Part shown: one piece after another, positions 22,213 through 34,055 of the stretch
How positions within the stretch are numbered: the stretch's first letter is position 1
How the letters are laid out: every line of letters starts with the position of its first letter
Assembly: GCA_023525975.1 (NCBI GenBank)
Contig: CM042035.1
Location: forward strand, 34,253,001-34,317,000
Length of the DNA: 64,000 nt
Source: Smallanthus sonchifolius
Lineage: Eukaryota > Streptophyta > Magnoliopsida > Asterales > Asteraceae
Direction of reading: 5' to 3'
Notes under the pieces: model-generated
Database searches by the model: none
What the model was told of the DNA's origin: nothing
What the model saw: the letters and a program-made list of their open reading frames with translations, nothing else
Translations under genes and position numbers: made by a program

Positions 22213-25203
22213 AACCCCCAACGTTATAAGGGCTACCGTTGCTGGTCAAGCTATCGCCTTTTCTGAAGATACTATTAGAAGGGTCCTCCAATTCAGAGAT
22301 CTCTCGACCTACCCGACAACCTATCCAGACTACTTTGTGGACGGCTGTTGGAGGCAAAGAATGGGTTATGTCGGTGCGAGAGACAATGCTTCATATAAGA
22401 AGATGTGGGTGTTAGACCAATGGAGATACTTCGCCCACGTCATGATCATGTGCATCTCATCAAGGAAAGCTGGTAAAGATGCCATGTGCCATGACCTTGC
22501 AGCAGCCATGGTCGGCCTTCCTCTCAATAAGGGCTACAACTTCTCCCGCTACATATTCAAGGCCACCAATGACCAGATCAACACAGCGGAGAGGTTTAGG
22601 TTCTTATTATACCCTAGGTTTGTGCAACTATTGATTAATGACGCGTTGCCAAACCTACCTGCTATAGGGGAGAGACTGCAAGTTAAGAGGGTGGACAAAA
22701 GAGTATTCGCACAATTCCTAAACCCAGGCAGTGTAGATCGTACCCCTGTGGATACAGAACTCTTTGGCCACCTCATCAATGAAGCATATGTGGCCCCAGG
22801 TGACTGGAGATGGTACAGTCATGACTCGGAGCCTGAATTGAGTGAACACTCCAACGAACAACAGCAACAACAACAGGAGGAAATGGAAAGTGATGATGGG
22901 TCGTCTGATGATGGAGACGACGAAGGAGGAAATGTTGGTGCTGAGGGATCCGACTCAGAAGAGACTGAGTCAGATTCTTCTGATTCCGATGATGCACCAT
23001 CGCAGGTACACCCAAGGAGAACGACAAAGGTAACCCTACCTGAGTCGTCCTCCAAGAGAAAGCGACAGTCTTCTAGCAGCGAATACGAGCCAGACTCTGA
23101 ATCTGACGCTGCTATACAAAGACAAAGACAAGAAAGCATTCACAAGAATATGGGCGATAGGCAACAACTTTCTATCCCCAGTGAGGTGGAGGCTCAGCAG
23201 CAAGTACAAGTTTCAGCTGCTAGTCCTGATTCAGCCTCCACCCCACCTTCACAGCAACTGTACCGTAGGAGGAGAAGGCCACAGGTGCAACGTGAATTGG
23301 CCGTCACTTCAATCACAGACGTGATTCCTGTGATAGTGACCCTCCCTACCACAACTGCTCAGGTGGCGGTGACTACTCCAATTCTCACTGAGTCAGTCAC
23401 CATCACCCCTACCATTACCCTACAACCCTCGTCACATCCTCCATCCCAACCACCACCATTAAGCCTCTAAGTCAACCCTTCAATTATGGAGATTTCACAC
23501 AAGGGTTTGACTTTGATACCATATTCTCCTCCCCCATTCACAATGTCGAGGCGTCCTCATCCAGACATCCTGATCCGAATGATGCAAGGATAGATGTTCT
23601 GGAAACCCAAGTTGCTTGATTACTGGATACTATTCGGAAATCAAAGGAGGAGTCTGACGCTCAACAAGCACAGATTAACTCTTTGGTAGACGAAGTTAGA
23701 ATCCTACGTAGCCAGAGAACGGGGACTGATGACCGACTAAAGAACGTCATGGCCCAGAACGAGCTCCTAATCAAGACAAATGAAATGCTTCTGGGTCACG
23801 GGTCGTCCTTGGAGCTTCGGTTTGATACTCAAAGGAAAGAGCATGAGCTGATTGTCAAACTGATTGCTGATCTGACCAAGAAGCTTGATGCTCAGGGGGA
23901 GAAAGAGAAAGAGAAGGAGAAACAAAAAGAAAAGAAAACCACTGGTGATGAGGCTTGTCATCCTGTCGACTTGACTAAGGATGACGACAAAGACAAGGAT
24001 CCCGAAGCCGGTCCTAGTGGAAGTGAGCACCAAGCTTTAGCAATCGTGCCCATCTCTGCTGTTCCAATGGCTCAGGGGGAGTCTACTCATCAAGAGGGTG
24101 GGGATACCTCTGGTGGTGGTGGTGGTGACAAAGGAAAGTCAGTGGCTGAAGTGCTTAAGGACTTATCTGATGATGAGATCCTATACCTAGAGCCTGACTA
24201 TTTCAATGAAGCACAGATCGATGCTCTCTTTAATCTAGAAGAAGGAGATATCGACTCTGGTGACGATTGGGATGATGATGACGAGGTTGTTGTGATCGAA
24301 ATTCCCAAGGGTGACGGGGAAGGAGAGTATGAGTTAGAAGATGGAGAGATCTTTGAATTTCCATTCTTCGAAGCTCCACTCGACACAGGTTCAGTCGAGC
24401 ATGCTAGTAATGTGGAAGCCTCGACTGAAGCCTCCACAGTTGACCCTACACCTGTGGACCCAGAGGCACTAAAGGAAATAGACTTGCCTTCTACTTCATC
24501 AAAGGGTCCAGCTACTGTGTGGCAAAAGACGTCTATAATAGACAAACACGGAGCAACAGGGATGATCTTGGCTGTAAGGTTCGAGGAGGATAAGCAGTTG
24601 TTCGCAATCAAAAGATCTGGCAGGGTTCAATACTTGAAACCCACCAAAGAAGCGTTCAACTCCTTACCCAAATACGACCTTGTGAATCTAGCAAACCAAG
24701 AGCTACTGGGTCATTCTAATCATGCAGTGGCGATGGGTTTGTGGGTGGTTCTACAGCGAGAAGCAAGATCTAGGAAGTTCGAAGTGTTCAAGCCTCAAGT
24801 GCCCAAGAGATTCAAGGATAAGACAGCAAAACATCCCGTGACTAAAAAGTACTTAAAGAAACTGGTATACAAGCCAGTGCTATGTGAAACTAAGATTCCC
24901 CTGAGCAAGTTATCTCAGGATATTCTTGGTGACATGTGGTACTGGTACGTAGATCCAAAGACGGGCGAGGCTGTGGTGATTGGAAAGGTACGGTCAGAAA
25001 GTGGATGCTTAGTGCCGAGGGAACTAATCAGTGTATTTGATGAAGTCTGCTTCATTAACTTCTCTGTGAAAGATCTGGAGGCACTAGCAGACAGGTATTG
25101 CTTGCATACTGACGAGTGGACGAAATTCCTTGCTTCTAAGTATGACAAGGTGATCAAGTTCTGCCTTGACTATAAGAAGAAGATGGAAGCTAAATATGCA
25201 TAG
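22204..25203 (+). pseudogene. Copia-A2 ORF3: post-pol protein, N-terminus deleted
   Basis: Second copy of the A-type post-pol ORF, lacking about the first 60 codons. It retains WRYFAHVMIMCISSRKAG, NFSRYIF and RFLLYPRFVQ, then a Ser/Asp/Glu-rich stretch with a Gln run, YRRRRRPQVQ, a coiled coil, a KEKEKEK run, an acidic part with DDWDDDDE and ELEDGEIFEF, and the C-terminal region that A1 lost. That region has two modules: QLFAIKRSGRVQYLKP...LPKYDLVNL, then MWYWYVDPKTGEAVVIG...FSVKDLEAL. It ends MEAKYA at 25203. One frameshift near 23415 and one stop near 23618. No signal peptide, membrane helix or enzyme motif seen. The C-terminal modules recur in Copia-B and Copia-E. Function unknown. Confidence 0.85.
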
Positions 25204-25279
25204 CTGTGAAGACCGAAGACTGAAGACTGTAGACCGAAGACTCAAGACTAAAGATCGAAGATGATCCAAAGCTGTTGTC

Positions 25280-25440
25280 ACGGGGGAGTTTGTTGAAGCA
25301 CTTTCCTGCGACAAACACTCTGGATAGATTATGGATAGATAGAGTCTTAGTTTAGTACTTTCATGTATGTATTTGTCTTTGTTTGTAAGTGTCTGTATGT
25401 ATTAGTTATCGAGTTGTATTTACTTTTACATATTGACTGT
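25280..25440 (+). repeat. Copia-A2 polypurine tract and truncated 3' LTR
   Basis: PPT ACGGGGGAGTT ends at 25290 and the LTR starts TGTTGAAGCACTTTCCTG at 25291. It matches 16016 onwards, with a 20-base insertion near 25326, up to CATATTGACTGTTT at about 25440. There it is cut off and continues as Copia-B ORF3. U3 palindromes, TATA box and U5 are missing. Confidence 0.88.
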
Positions 25441-25442
25441 TT

Positions 25443-26760
25443 AAGGATACATGATACTTGTCATGCTGAATCAGTTCAGGGAAAGGATAATGATGACAAT
25501 GATCCTAGTGGTAATGTTGAGGGTGATTTTCAATACGCTTACTTGAATCCAATATCAAGAGTTCAGGGGGAGTCTACATCAAGAAATATTGAAGGAACCA
25601 AGAATGATTACGGAGTGAATGAAGTTATTTTACTATTGGAATTCTTTGCTGATTCTGAAGAAGAAGAAGCTGAGAAGTTAGAATGTCTTAATGATATTGA
25701 TGAATTATTTGATGATGTTGAAGAGGATGTGATGGATAATGATGTTGAAGAAGGAGAGATTGTAGAAATTGAGATAGGAAAGAGTAAAGATAAAGTTACA
25801 TATGAAGGAAGTGATGGTCTGAATGTTCCGTATAACTTCATCCATGATGATGTTATTCCTGAGTTTTCTTATGATGGAGTAACAAATTCTATGTACTCTG
25901 CTGAAGATATCACTACACCTGATGATACTGCTCAATCCAAGATAGATTCTGATGTTGATACTACTCATACTGTGTCTCCTAAGCTGAATGAAGAACCTAT
26001 GATGTATAGAAATACAGGAATGACTAGAGAACAGTGGAGTGAAGTAGTTAATAGTTGGATTAAAGTACTACCAAAGTCACCTATCCAACCTGCTCAAAAA
26101 GAAAGATATGTGAATAAAGAGAGGTGTATTGGAAGAATCATCAGCTGGTTTTATGATGATGACACGAAGTTGTTTGCTCTTAAAAGATCTGATGGTGTTC
26201 AATACTTAAAGCCCTGGATCAAGTATTTCAATACCTTTCCAAGGTGTGAAATGAATGGTCTAGCTACGAAACCACTGATTAATAGATCAAAGTGTGGATT
26301 AGCCGATGTGATTGCTAACCTGATTAAAAAAGAAGGTGGATCAAGGAAGTATGAAAGATTAAAGCCACAGAAAGGAAAAAGAGTGAAGATTGTAGATCAA
26401 AAGACTGAGATTGTGACTTGGAAGTATATGTTCAAGCCAGTACGTGCTGTACAGAAGATACCATTGAAGAAAATACCACAAGATTTTCTGTGGAATATGA
26501 AATGGTGGTATGTAGATGTGAATACTGGTGAAGCTAGGATTGATGATAATGATAATAATGTCATTGTTAGTTTCTATGATGCAATGAATTTTAGTAACTT
26601 CTCAAAGAAAGATCAGAGGACATTAAGAAAGAATAAGATTATGTTTACTGATGAATGGAGAGAACAAGGATTGCAGTATAAAAGAGTGTTGAAGATCTGT
26701 CAGAGATATGGAGTGCACGCAGGAAGCAGATTACTAGATAACTGGAAGAGCTCGTCATAA
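25443..26760 (+). CDS. Copia-B ORF3: post-pol protein, C-terminal part
   Basis: The open frame technically begins at 25363 inside the A2 LTR, but Copia-B sequence starts near 25443, so its true start is lost. It is open to the stop at 26760 (about 440 codons of B). Parallels with A-type ORF3: VQGEST (A: AQGEST), an acidic part with VEEGEIVEIEIG (A: LEDGEIFEF), and the two C-terminal modules KLFALKRSDGVQYLKP and MKWWYVDVNTGEA...FSKKDQRTL. Codon use is much more AT-rich than in A2. It is followed 30-40 bases later by a PPT (AAGGGGGAGTC) and the B LTR, confirming its position as last gene of the element. Function unknown; no membrane segment seen. Confidence 0.8.
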
Positions 26761-26802
26761 AGACTGAAGACAGAATATCAAGCTATTTGTCAAGGGGGAG
26801 TC

Positions 26803-27273
26803 TGTTAGGACATAGAATGTATGACAAAAGCTTTGTAATAGTTTAGGTTTTATTGTCTTTATGTTTTTTATGTAATTGTATAGATTTTATCTAAGTGATA
26901 GAACAAGTTCTGCTAGAGGCGAACTTGATAAGTTCACCTAGCCTATTAGAGGCGAACTTGTTAAGTTCTCCTGAGCATCTTTTAGGCGAACTTGTTAAGT
27001 TCGCATATTGCAGAGCGTGTGTCTATAAATAGGAGTTTACAGAATCTGTTAAAGAGAACGAGAGTGAGCAGAGGGGCTTGAACGAGTGTATTCTGTGAAT
27101 CTTGTAAACTCTGTGTTTTGTGGAATACAAAGAGAAGTTTATTTACATGTTGTTTCTATTGTCAATTGATATACATACGTTAACACGAAGGATTCCGCAC
27201 TCCGTGTTATCGAGACGTCCTGTCACGAGATCGATCTGTAGATGAGTCATGTGGACCTACAACGGGCGTGACA
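26803..27273 (+). repeat. Copia-B LTR (about 471 bp)
   Basis: Starts TGTTAGGACATAG right after the PPT at 26792-26802 and ends GGGCGTGACA, followed by a mutated primer site (GCTATCAGAGCC at 27278). It contains B-type palindromes (26913-27005) and a TATA box TATAAATA at 27024-27031. Only one LTR of this copy is visible. Confidence 0.85.
26913..27005. repeat. Palindrome cluster, B type (GCGAACTTGTTAAGTTCGC)
   Basis: Three units of a 19-bp dyad with arms GCGAACTT and AAGTTCGC, 20-30 bases before the TATA box. It has the same length and layout as the A-type dyad but with T>A in one arm and the matching A>T in the other. Confidence 0.9.
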
Positions 27274-27433
27274 AGTTGCTATCAGAGCCTCAGTTTAAGG
27301 GATTTAGATAGTACAGGAATAGTATCTAGACTTAAACTAGGACTCTAAGATTAGTCTGGAATGCCCCAGGATAAGTTAGGTGTATACATTAAGTATGACT
27401 CATAACGGGAAATACCTAGAAATTAGATAATTA
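27274..27433 (+). other. Copia-B leader remnant
   Basis: Primer-site remnant (27274-27289) and about 145 bases of leader after the B LTR, ended by the Copia-F LTR. No ORF. It suggests that another B internal region once followed the LTR. Confidence 0.55.
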
Positions 27434-27912
27434 ATGTTGGAAACTAGTAGTCCATAGAAATCAATTAGGTGCCGAAATGTATAACTTCAGAGTTTTCGGC
27501 CGAAAACACTTGTTGGAACCTAGTAGTCCATAGAAATCAATTAGATTTAGTTTTGTATAACTTTAGAGTTTTCGGTCGAAAACACTTTTCGATCAGAAGA
27601 TTTCGATCGAAACTCTTTAGTATAAATAGTTTTGTCTTTTGTATTTCAAGTAACGATTCTCATTTGTATTGTGCTTTGCAAATTTATCAAAGAAAATTTC
27701 TGTGTATTTTTGCTGTTAATTCTTGATTACAATGCTGGATTAATGAAGATAATCATCATGATTATATGCATCTTATGTGATTGATTGTATCCTTATTGTT
27801 CATCCTTGATTTGATCAATTTGGTGTGACTTGGATTTCTGAATTGATTCTGCCAATTCAGAGAGTGATTGAAGACATTATCCTTGAATATAAGCAGGTTG
27901 AAGGGATTCACA
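27434..27912 (+). repeat. Copia-F 5' LTR with a 75-bp tandem duplication at its start
   Basis: Ends GGGATTCACA at 27912, followed by primer site TGGTATCAGAGC (27915-27926). TATA box TATAAATA at 27621-27628. The start is doubled: TGTTGGAAACTAGTAGTCC at 27434 and TGTTGGAACCTAGTAGTCC at about 27509. F-type palindromes (TTTTCGGTCGAAAA, TTTCGATCGAAA) lie upstream of the TATA box. The right LTR is outside the window, so the left boundary is inferred from the TG start. Confidence 0.75.
27495..27622. repeat. Palindrome cluster, F type, LTR U3
   Basis: Units TTTTCGGCCGAAAA, TTTTCGGTCGAAAA and TTTCGATCGAAA: short dyads with CGGCCG, CGGTCG or CGATCG centres, ending next to the TATA box at 27621. Confidence 0.85.
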
Positions 27913-28405
27913 AGTGGTATCAGAGCTCTTGGTATTCAAGAAGAATTTTAGTCAAAATTGATCGAATTGAAGTAAATTGGGTGCCATTGTTGCTGATTTG
28001 AAGCTAATATTGATGGAGATGTAGTTTGCATCAAGTTTGGAGACTTTTATTTTACTCGGATTATCACATAAAGTTTTTGGTCAATTCAAGTATTCTTCTG
28101 TTGAATTGTCCGAAAAGTCTGTTTGAAGAAGCCGCAAAGTCTGTTTGAAGAAGCCGAATAGGATAAATTTCATACTTTTCGACCGAAAAGTATTGTCCGA
28201 AATTTCATCTGTTCGAAATATTTAGACTTCTAGACCGAAAAATTGTTGTCCGGAATTTCATCTGTGTTCGAAATATTCAGACTTTTCGACCGAAAAGTAT
28301 TGTCCTAAGTTTTCGACCGAAAACTATTGTCCTAAGTTTTCGATCGAAAAGTTCTAAGTTGGAAATTTTTCTGATTTCGACCAAGCTTCAAATTACAAGT
28401 ATAAA
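27913..28405 (+). other. Copia-F primer site and leader with palindromes (28085-28370)
   Basis: Primer site at 27915-27926, then an untranslated leader. From 28085 to 28370 it carries at least five CTTTTCGACCGAAAAG-like dyads, spaced by TATTGTCC-type linkers. The position is equivalent to the leader cluster of Copia-A2. Confidence 0.8.
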
Positions 28406-31400
28406 ATGGCTAGAAAGATATACGATACTGAGAGGGTTATTGGGAAATCACCACCGATGCTGAAATCAATATCAGAATTTTTAAATTGGAAAATAATGAT
28501 GAAGGCGTATTTCAAGTTTACTGAACACACACTTTCGGAATCTATTTTGAAGGGTCCTCATATTCCCAAGACTGCAAATGCTGATGGGTTAGTCTCGATT
28601 GCTGATCTTGATCTTTCTTCAGAGGAACATAAGAAGTTAATCGAGAAGGATAACAGAGCATTGGGTTCTACTATTCTAGCACTTCCGACTGAGTTGTATT
28701 TGAATTTTGAGCAACATTAAACTGCTCAGGTTTTGTTGAACGCTTTGTGCTTAAGATTTGAAGGAAATGCAGCTATTTAAGAAAGTAAAACTGATCTTCT
28801 ACTGAAGAAAAATAACATGTTTGGTTATAAGAAGAATGAGACACTCAGTGAGCAGGTGACAAGGTTTACAACCATGATCAACAGATTGAAAAAAATGGGA
28901 GTGAAATTTGAAGGGTATGATCTAGGGAAGAAGCTGTTAGACTCATTGCCAGATTGCTGGAGCATACTGTGTATGCTAATCAAGAACACAACTCCAGATC
29001 TGAAGAGTAAAACCCTTGATGATATTATATGTCTGCTCGAGTCTTATGAATTGGATGCAAAAAAGAGAAATCTGAACAACCAGGATAAACAAAATAACTC
29101 AGGTTCAACAAATGTAGCACTATTATCTGGAAGCAGTGAAGGAAGTAGTGGAACAAAATCTAAGAAAAGCAAAGGTTGTTGTGAACACTCTTCTGGTGAG
29201 AAAGTCAAGTCATCTGGACAAATCCCTGAAGATCGGATTGCTATGTTCGGAGCTTTCATGAGCAACTATGATGCATTGATGATTGGAAAATTACAACCTG
29301 TCGTGCATGATGTAGAGGATCTTGTTCAGATCAATCCTAAAGACTTGGAATATATGGACTTGCAATGGCAGATGGCCATGATAGCTATAAGGGTTAAAAA
29401 GTGTCTGAAGAAGGTTGGAAGGACAAGTTGCAGTTTGGAAAAAAAGTTGGTTTTGACAAAGCTAAACTCATGTGCTACAACTGTCAACAACTTGGTCACT
29501 TCGCTCATGAGTGTACCAAGGACAAGAAAAAGAAGGTTGAGGGAAGCGGAGTTAAGATAGTGGAAATGATTGATGAGACTGACAAGTCAAAGAAGGCTCC
29601 AACTACACTCATGTCCAAACAGCTCAGCAATTGTGAATGAGAAGATGAGATCGAGTATGCTGAGGATGAACTAGATGAAGACTTGATGGCTGAAATTGAA
29701 GATTCAAAGAAACAACCTAAAATTTCCAGTGATTGGGCGCTCAAAACAGATTCTAAAGGAAAGGGCAAACTGATGAAACTTCATATGAGAGTGAGGTAAA
29801 TTCTGAAAATGAATTTGACATATGTTTCTCATTGTGTGTAGAACGAATGCAAAATTATCATGCAGCAAACACGTTTCTACTTGCTAAAAATGATAAACTA
29901 AAAAGAGTAAACAAAGAATTGAAACAAAATGAAGTAAATTTTACAAGAAAAATTAAAGCATTATTGAAAATCAATGTAACATTTAAAGAATATTGGGATA
30001 AAAAGGACGTTTTAATCAAAGATCTTTCAGAAAAACTTGTCAAATCTGAAACTAAGTTAATAAAAGAAAGGGTAAATGTTGTAAAGTGGAAGATGCAACA
30101 AAGTGTTTTTGATGAATGTGTTAATAAACAGAGAACTGTTTACATCAAAGATGGGTTGGGTTACAACAAAGTTCCACATAGTGAGAATTTTGTACCATTT
30201 CCTGAACCGCATGAATCAAATGAGATGATGAATACATGTAACTCTAACTTTCATGATATGTATATTAGTGCAGATATAAACTCAGGGTGTGTGGATGATG
30301 ATAATGAACTTGATGGAGTGAAAAGTTTTTCAGCTTTCAATAAACAATGTACTAGGGACTTTATTAGGGACTGCAAACAGTACCTCGATGATGACTGTAA
30401 TCTAGATAAATTTGTTTCAGTTTCTAGTGGTAATGTTGATGTATACAATATTCAAGTTTCTGATTCTGATTCTGCTGTTTCTTATGTTTCGACATGTTCT
30501 ACTAATGGTTGTGATGATTTTGATTACGTGTCTGAAGTGTCATCAACATCTACTTTCTTTGATAAAGTGGTGCATACAGCTAGAGATTATGTCCCACTTC
30601 ATAAACTCTCAAGTCTAGTTGGTGATGTGGTCTTAGATGAGTTTGGAAATCCTCTGATTCAAGAGTATGATTTGTCAAGTGAGAGACCAAAGAAAAATGA
30701 TGTCATACCACTAGATAATCATATTCTTACCAGTGAGACAGAGAGCAATAAAGTTGTAAAAATTAAAGTGAGTATACCAACAACTGTCCAAAGAAAGTCT
30801 TGGTGTTAAAGGCAAATTCGTTGATGTCAAAGACAAGTTCATTGATGTCAAAGATATGCCTATTCAAATCAAAGGACAATTAAGAAAGAAAGGTTATGGC
30901 ATAAAGAGTGAAGTAGGTGAGTGTTCAAAGTTAAAGTCAAAACCTAAGAGCTACAATTGTTTTGTGTGTGGTCAAGTTGGTCATTTTGCGAGAAATTGCA
31001 AACACAAATCTAGTGAGTCAAGGTTCATAAAGAACACAGAGTAAGTTAAGATCAAAGTTACTCAGCATTACAAGAGAGCGTCTGCGAACGACAGTGTGTC
31101 AGAGTCCGGAGTGACACAACAATACAGTCGTGATTACTTGCTTTCTAGAAATTGTCATGTTTTATATTCAAATGTTTGTAGTGATTATGTGCTACCAAAT
31201 TTTGAGGATACATGTGTCCCAAAAGGTTCACAATATGTGAAGAAATTTAACCAACCAATCTATTTTCCTAAAGAAAAAATGACTAAGAAATATGCGAAAA
31301 ATGTTGGTTATGTTTGGAAAGTTAAAAATGAACAGTCTTCACATATGGTTGGAACAAAGAAGAATATACAATTCAAAGAACAAGTTGTTGTGACTAAGAC

Positions 31401-31458
31401 TGTAAAAGGTCAAAGTCAGCCCGGATCAAAGATGATATGGGTACCTGTTTCTTATTAA
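28406..31458 (+). pseudogene. Copia-F gag, broken
   Basis: Starts MARKIYDTERVIGKSPP. The copia gag domain includes EFLNWKIMMKAYFKF, LLLKKNNMFGYKKNETLSEQ and KKLLDSLPDCW. The first zinc knuckle is CYNCQQLGHFAHEC (about 29472-29513). Then an acidic segment, a coiled coil of Lys/Asn-rich heptads (29832-30110), a Ser/Asp-rich part, and a second knuckle CFVCGQVGHFARNC (about 30958-30999). Stops at 28718, 28778 and 29638, with frameshifts near 29395, 29800 and 30800. The two-knuckle plan matches Copia-A and Copia-E gag. AT-rich codon use resembles Copia-B. Confidence 0.88.
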
Positions 31459-31479
31459 ATTTGTCTTGAATGTGCATAT

Positions 31480-32280
31480 TTTAACCGGGAGGACTATTAA
31501 TAATGCTTGGGATGTTGATAGCGGTTACTCAAGGCATATGACTGGACAAAGAGAAATTCTGGAAAACTTTTGAGCTTTTAATGGTGGTTTTGTTGCATTT
31601 TCTGCAGATAAAAAGGGAAGAAAAATAACTTGTTAAGGAACATTTTCCAATGATCTCATAACATTAGAGAAAGTAAATTTTGTGTCTCAATTGGAATTCA
31701 ATTTACTAAGTGTTTCTCAAGTTTGTGATAAAGACATACCAGTCCATTTTATTGCAAAGGAATGCTTGTTCTTAAAGCCTGGACTGGTTATTCCGGAAGA
31801 AATGATTCCGATGCGTGCTCCAAGGAAGTTCAACACATATGTAGTTGACATGAATGATCATACTACACCAGTAAATCTCTCATGCTTATTTTCAAAAGCG
31901 ACTGGTTCAGAATCTTATTTGTGGCATCAAAGAATGGTCATGTGAATTTAAAGAACATGAATAACTTAGTGAATAAAGATTTGGTGCGAGGATTGCCAAA
32001 GAAAGAGTTCATAATTGAAGAAAATTGCATGTCATTTGCAAAGGGAAAACAACATAAGAAGTTCCATCCAAGAAAAAATCATAACAACTTTTACTAGACC
32101 TTTATTTCTCATACATATGGATTTATTCGGTCCAGTTCGAGTTAAAAGCATTGCGAAAAAGTCATATTGTCTGGTTATCACAGATGAATTTTCAAGATTT
32201 TCATGGGAGTTTTTCCTTGCAACAAAGGATGAGACACCTAAAACAATTATTGATTTTGTCAAAAGAATAGAAAACATCTG
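31480..32280 (+). pseudogene. Copia-F pol, first part: protease and integrase start
   Basis: Protease with VDSGYSRHMTG (Asp codon 31517-31519), then NLLSVSQVCDKD and the integrase zinc region, in which the second His motif and the Cys pair are damaged (CMSFAKGKQ instead of a CxxC). The core starts with HMDLFGPVRVKS and VITDEFSRFSW. The frame stops at RIENIC where solo LTR G interrupts it. Stops at about 31573, 31634 and 32095 show decay. Confidence 0.85.
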
Positions 32281-33821
32281 TTTCCACACCACAACCGATG
32301 GCAGAATACGTCGGGGCGGGACACGTAGATTGTTCACGAGCACAAGGTTGACTAGATTTCAATAATTTAATCATCAAATTTCATTTCAAACAGTTTAAAC
32401 ACAACCAAATTCAAACAAGTACGTAATTGAAATACATAATATTCTTTATTTAAATTTAACTAAATCCAAAGCCTATGTGTAGCATGTCTTGATCAAACTC
32501 ACACATTAGTACCTGAAACATGAATAAAATAAAGTCAACTAAAAAGTTGGTGAGCATACACAGTTTATACATAGATAGTGTATAGATGTAAATAATCAAA
32601 TCCTTACATAACATGATAAAATAAGGCATTTATGGGGAGAAACTATTGTGTAACCAAAGTATAATCAAACTTTTGTGACTAGCATGCAAATTGTGTTGTC
32701 GGTAACAATCACCCCAATCTGGGTGGGTTCGTTAGACTCAATAGATCTATCATTGTTAACTGTCGGCTTGAATAGTTAATGATTGCACATAAATTGCACA
32801 CAAACAGTTAACACACCTAGCACTCAAACATAAAGCTCAATTTTTGTATACACGAATGTAAAGAGGATTTGTGTTTGTGTAGTTTATGTAAATATAAGCA
32901 ATTGTGTGTATAGAGTTCATGTTTCACCCCAAAAAGTGTAAAAGAGTAAAAGGGGCTGTGTAATACTCACTTGATTCAAGGGTGTAGCTAGCACGCGAGA
33001 CTAGGTAGCAACATGATCCTTGTAACGCACAACGTTAACCTAGAGTGTATTACGTGTGAACATGAATTAATAAAGAGTCTAAATCAAAGTCTAGGGTTTC
33101 AATGGATGTGAGTATAGGGAATTGTGAAATGAGTTCGTATCGAATTATGTAAAAGGATTGTGTTGGTGTTTGCGTTTTGTTCTTGAATAAGTGTTTCAAA
33201 ATTATTAAAGTTGGGGTATAGTGTCCTTAAAATAATGAAAATAATGATTTAGAGTTTAGGGTTAAATAACTAAATAAATTAGATTTATTTATTTAGAAAA
33301 TAGTATGAAATTATATTGTTTCAAATATAAATTAAATACATAAGTTTATATTTATTTAGTTATTTAGTTATGAAAATGTGTCGAATTATGGTAAATATAT
33401 ATTATTTTATAAAACTAATGTTAAACACAATTTAACACAAAGTGAGTTTCAAAAGCAATTTATATGAATAATAAATAAATAGATATGTTCTTTTTAAGAC
33501 ATTTGAAAAGTTATATATTTAGATAAAATTTATTCGTTTTAAATATATCTTTAATTTTATAAGATTTTGTAAACGTTGTTTCAAGGAAAAATAATTTTAT
33601 AAAATATTGGCACAACAATTATTAAATTAGGTACCTAATTACTTTTAATTATTTAAGAATAGTTAATATGAAATCTTAACAACTAAATTTCTAATAATAG
33701 TGGGTTTATGTTAAAAATTGTAAATTTCTATTTCATTCTGTTTAAAATAACATAGGGTTTATAAAAATAATTTTTCTATAAATTTTGGAGCTTCAAAACT
33801 GTTTTTAAAAAAAAATAAAAT

Positions 33822-34055
33822 CCCACCCGGTTCGAACCCGGGTGGTTCCTGTGTGTTCAGATTTTGTTTACCGCTGGACGAAGGTAGTAACTTGTGTACA
33901 AGACCGGCCCGGTTGGCTATTAACATGGAGGGAAAAGGTAACTGGGTCTGCTGCCCAGTGCACGCACAAAAAGGATCGGTCGGGTGTGGCTATGGGTTTC
34001 GAACCCATGCCACCTAGTTCGGCGGCGCAGTGACTTACTAGCCGGACCAGGTGGT
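33822..34055. repeat. GC-rich palindromic, tRNA-like block inside solo LTR G
   Basis: This block holds CCACCCGGTTCGAACCCGGGTGG-like and ATGGGTTTCGAACCCAT dyads, both centred on a TTCGAA core that looks like a tRNA T-loop (B box). It sits after the AT-rich part of the LTR, where the L LTR carries its GGCACGACCGTGCC cluster. No full cloverleaf was found, so it is not called a tRNA gene. Confidence 0.6.

Noticed and set aside
25363..25442. Start of the B ORF3 frame at MYVFVFVCK with a hydrophobic N-terminus
   Set aside because: These codons come from the A2 LTR joined by chance to Copia-B; the apparent signal peptide is an artefact of the fusion.
33822..34055. Possible tRNA gene (GGTTCGAACCC words)
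   Set aside because: No acceptor stem, D-arm and anticodon arm could be folded together. It is only a T-arm-like dyad.
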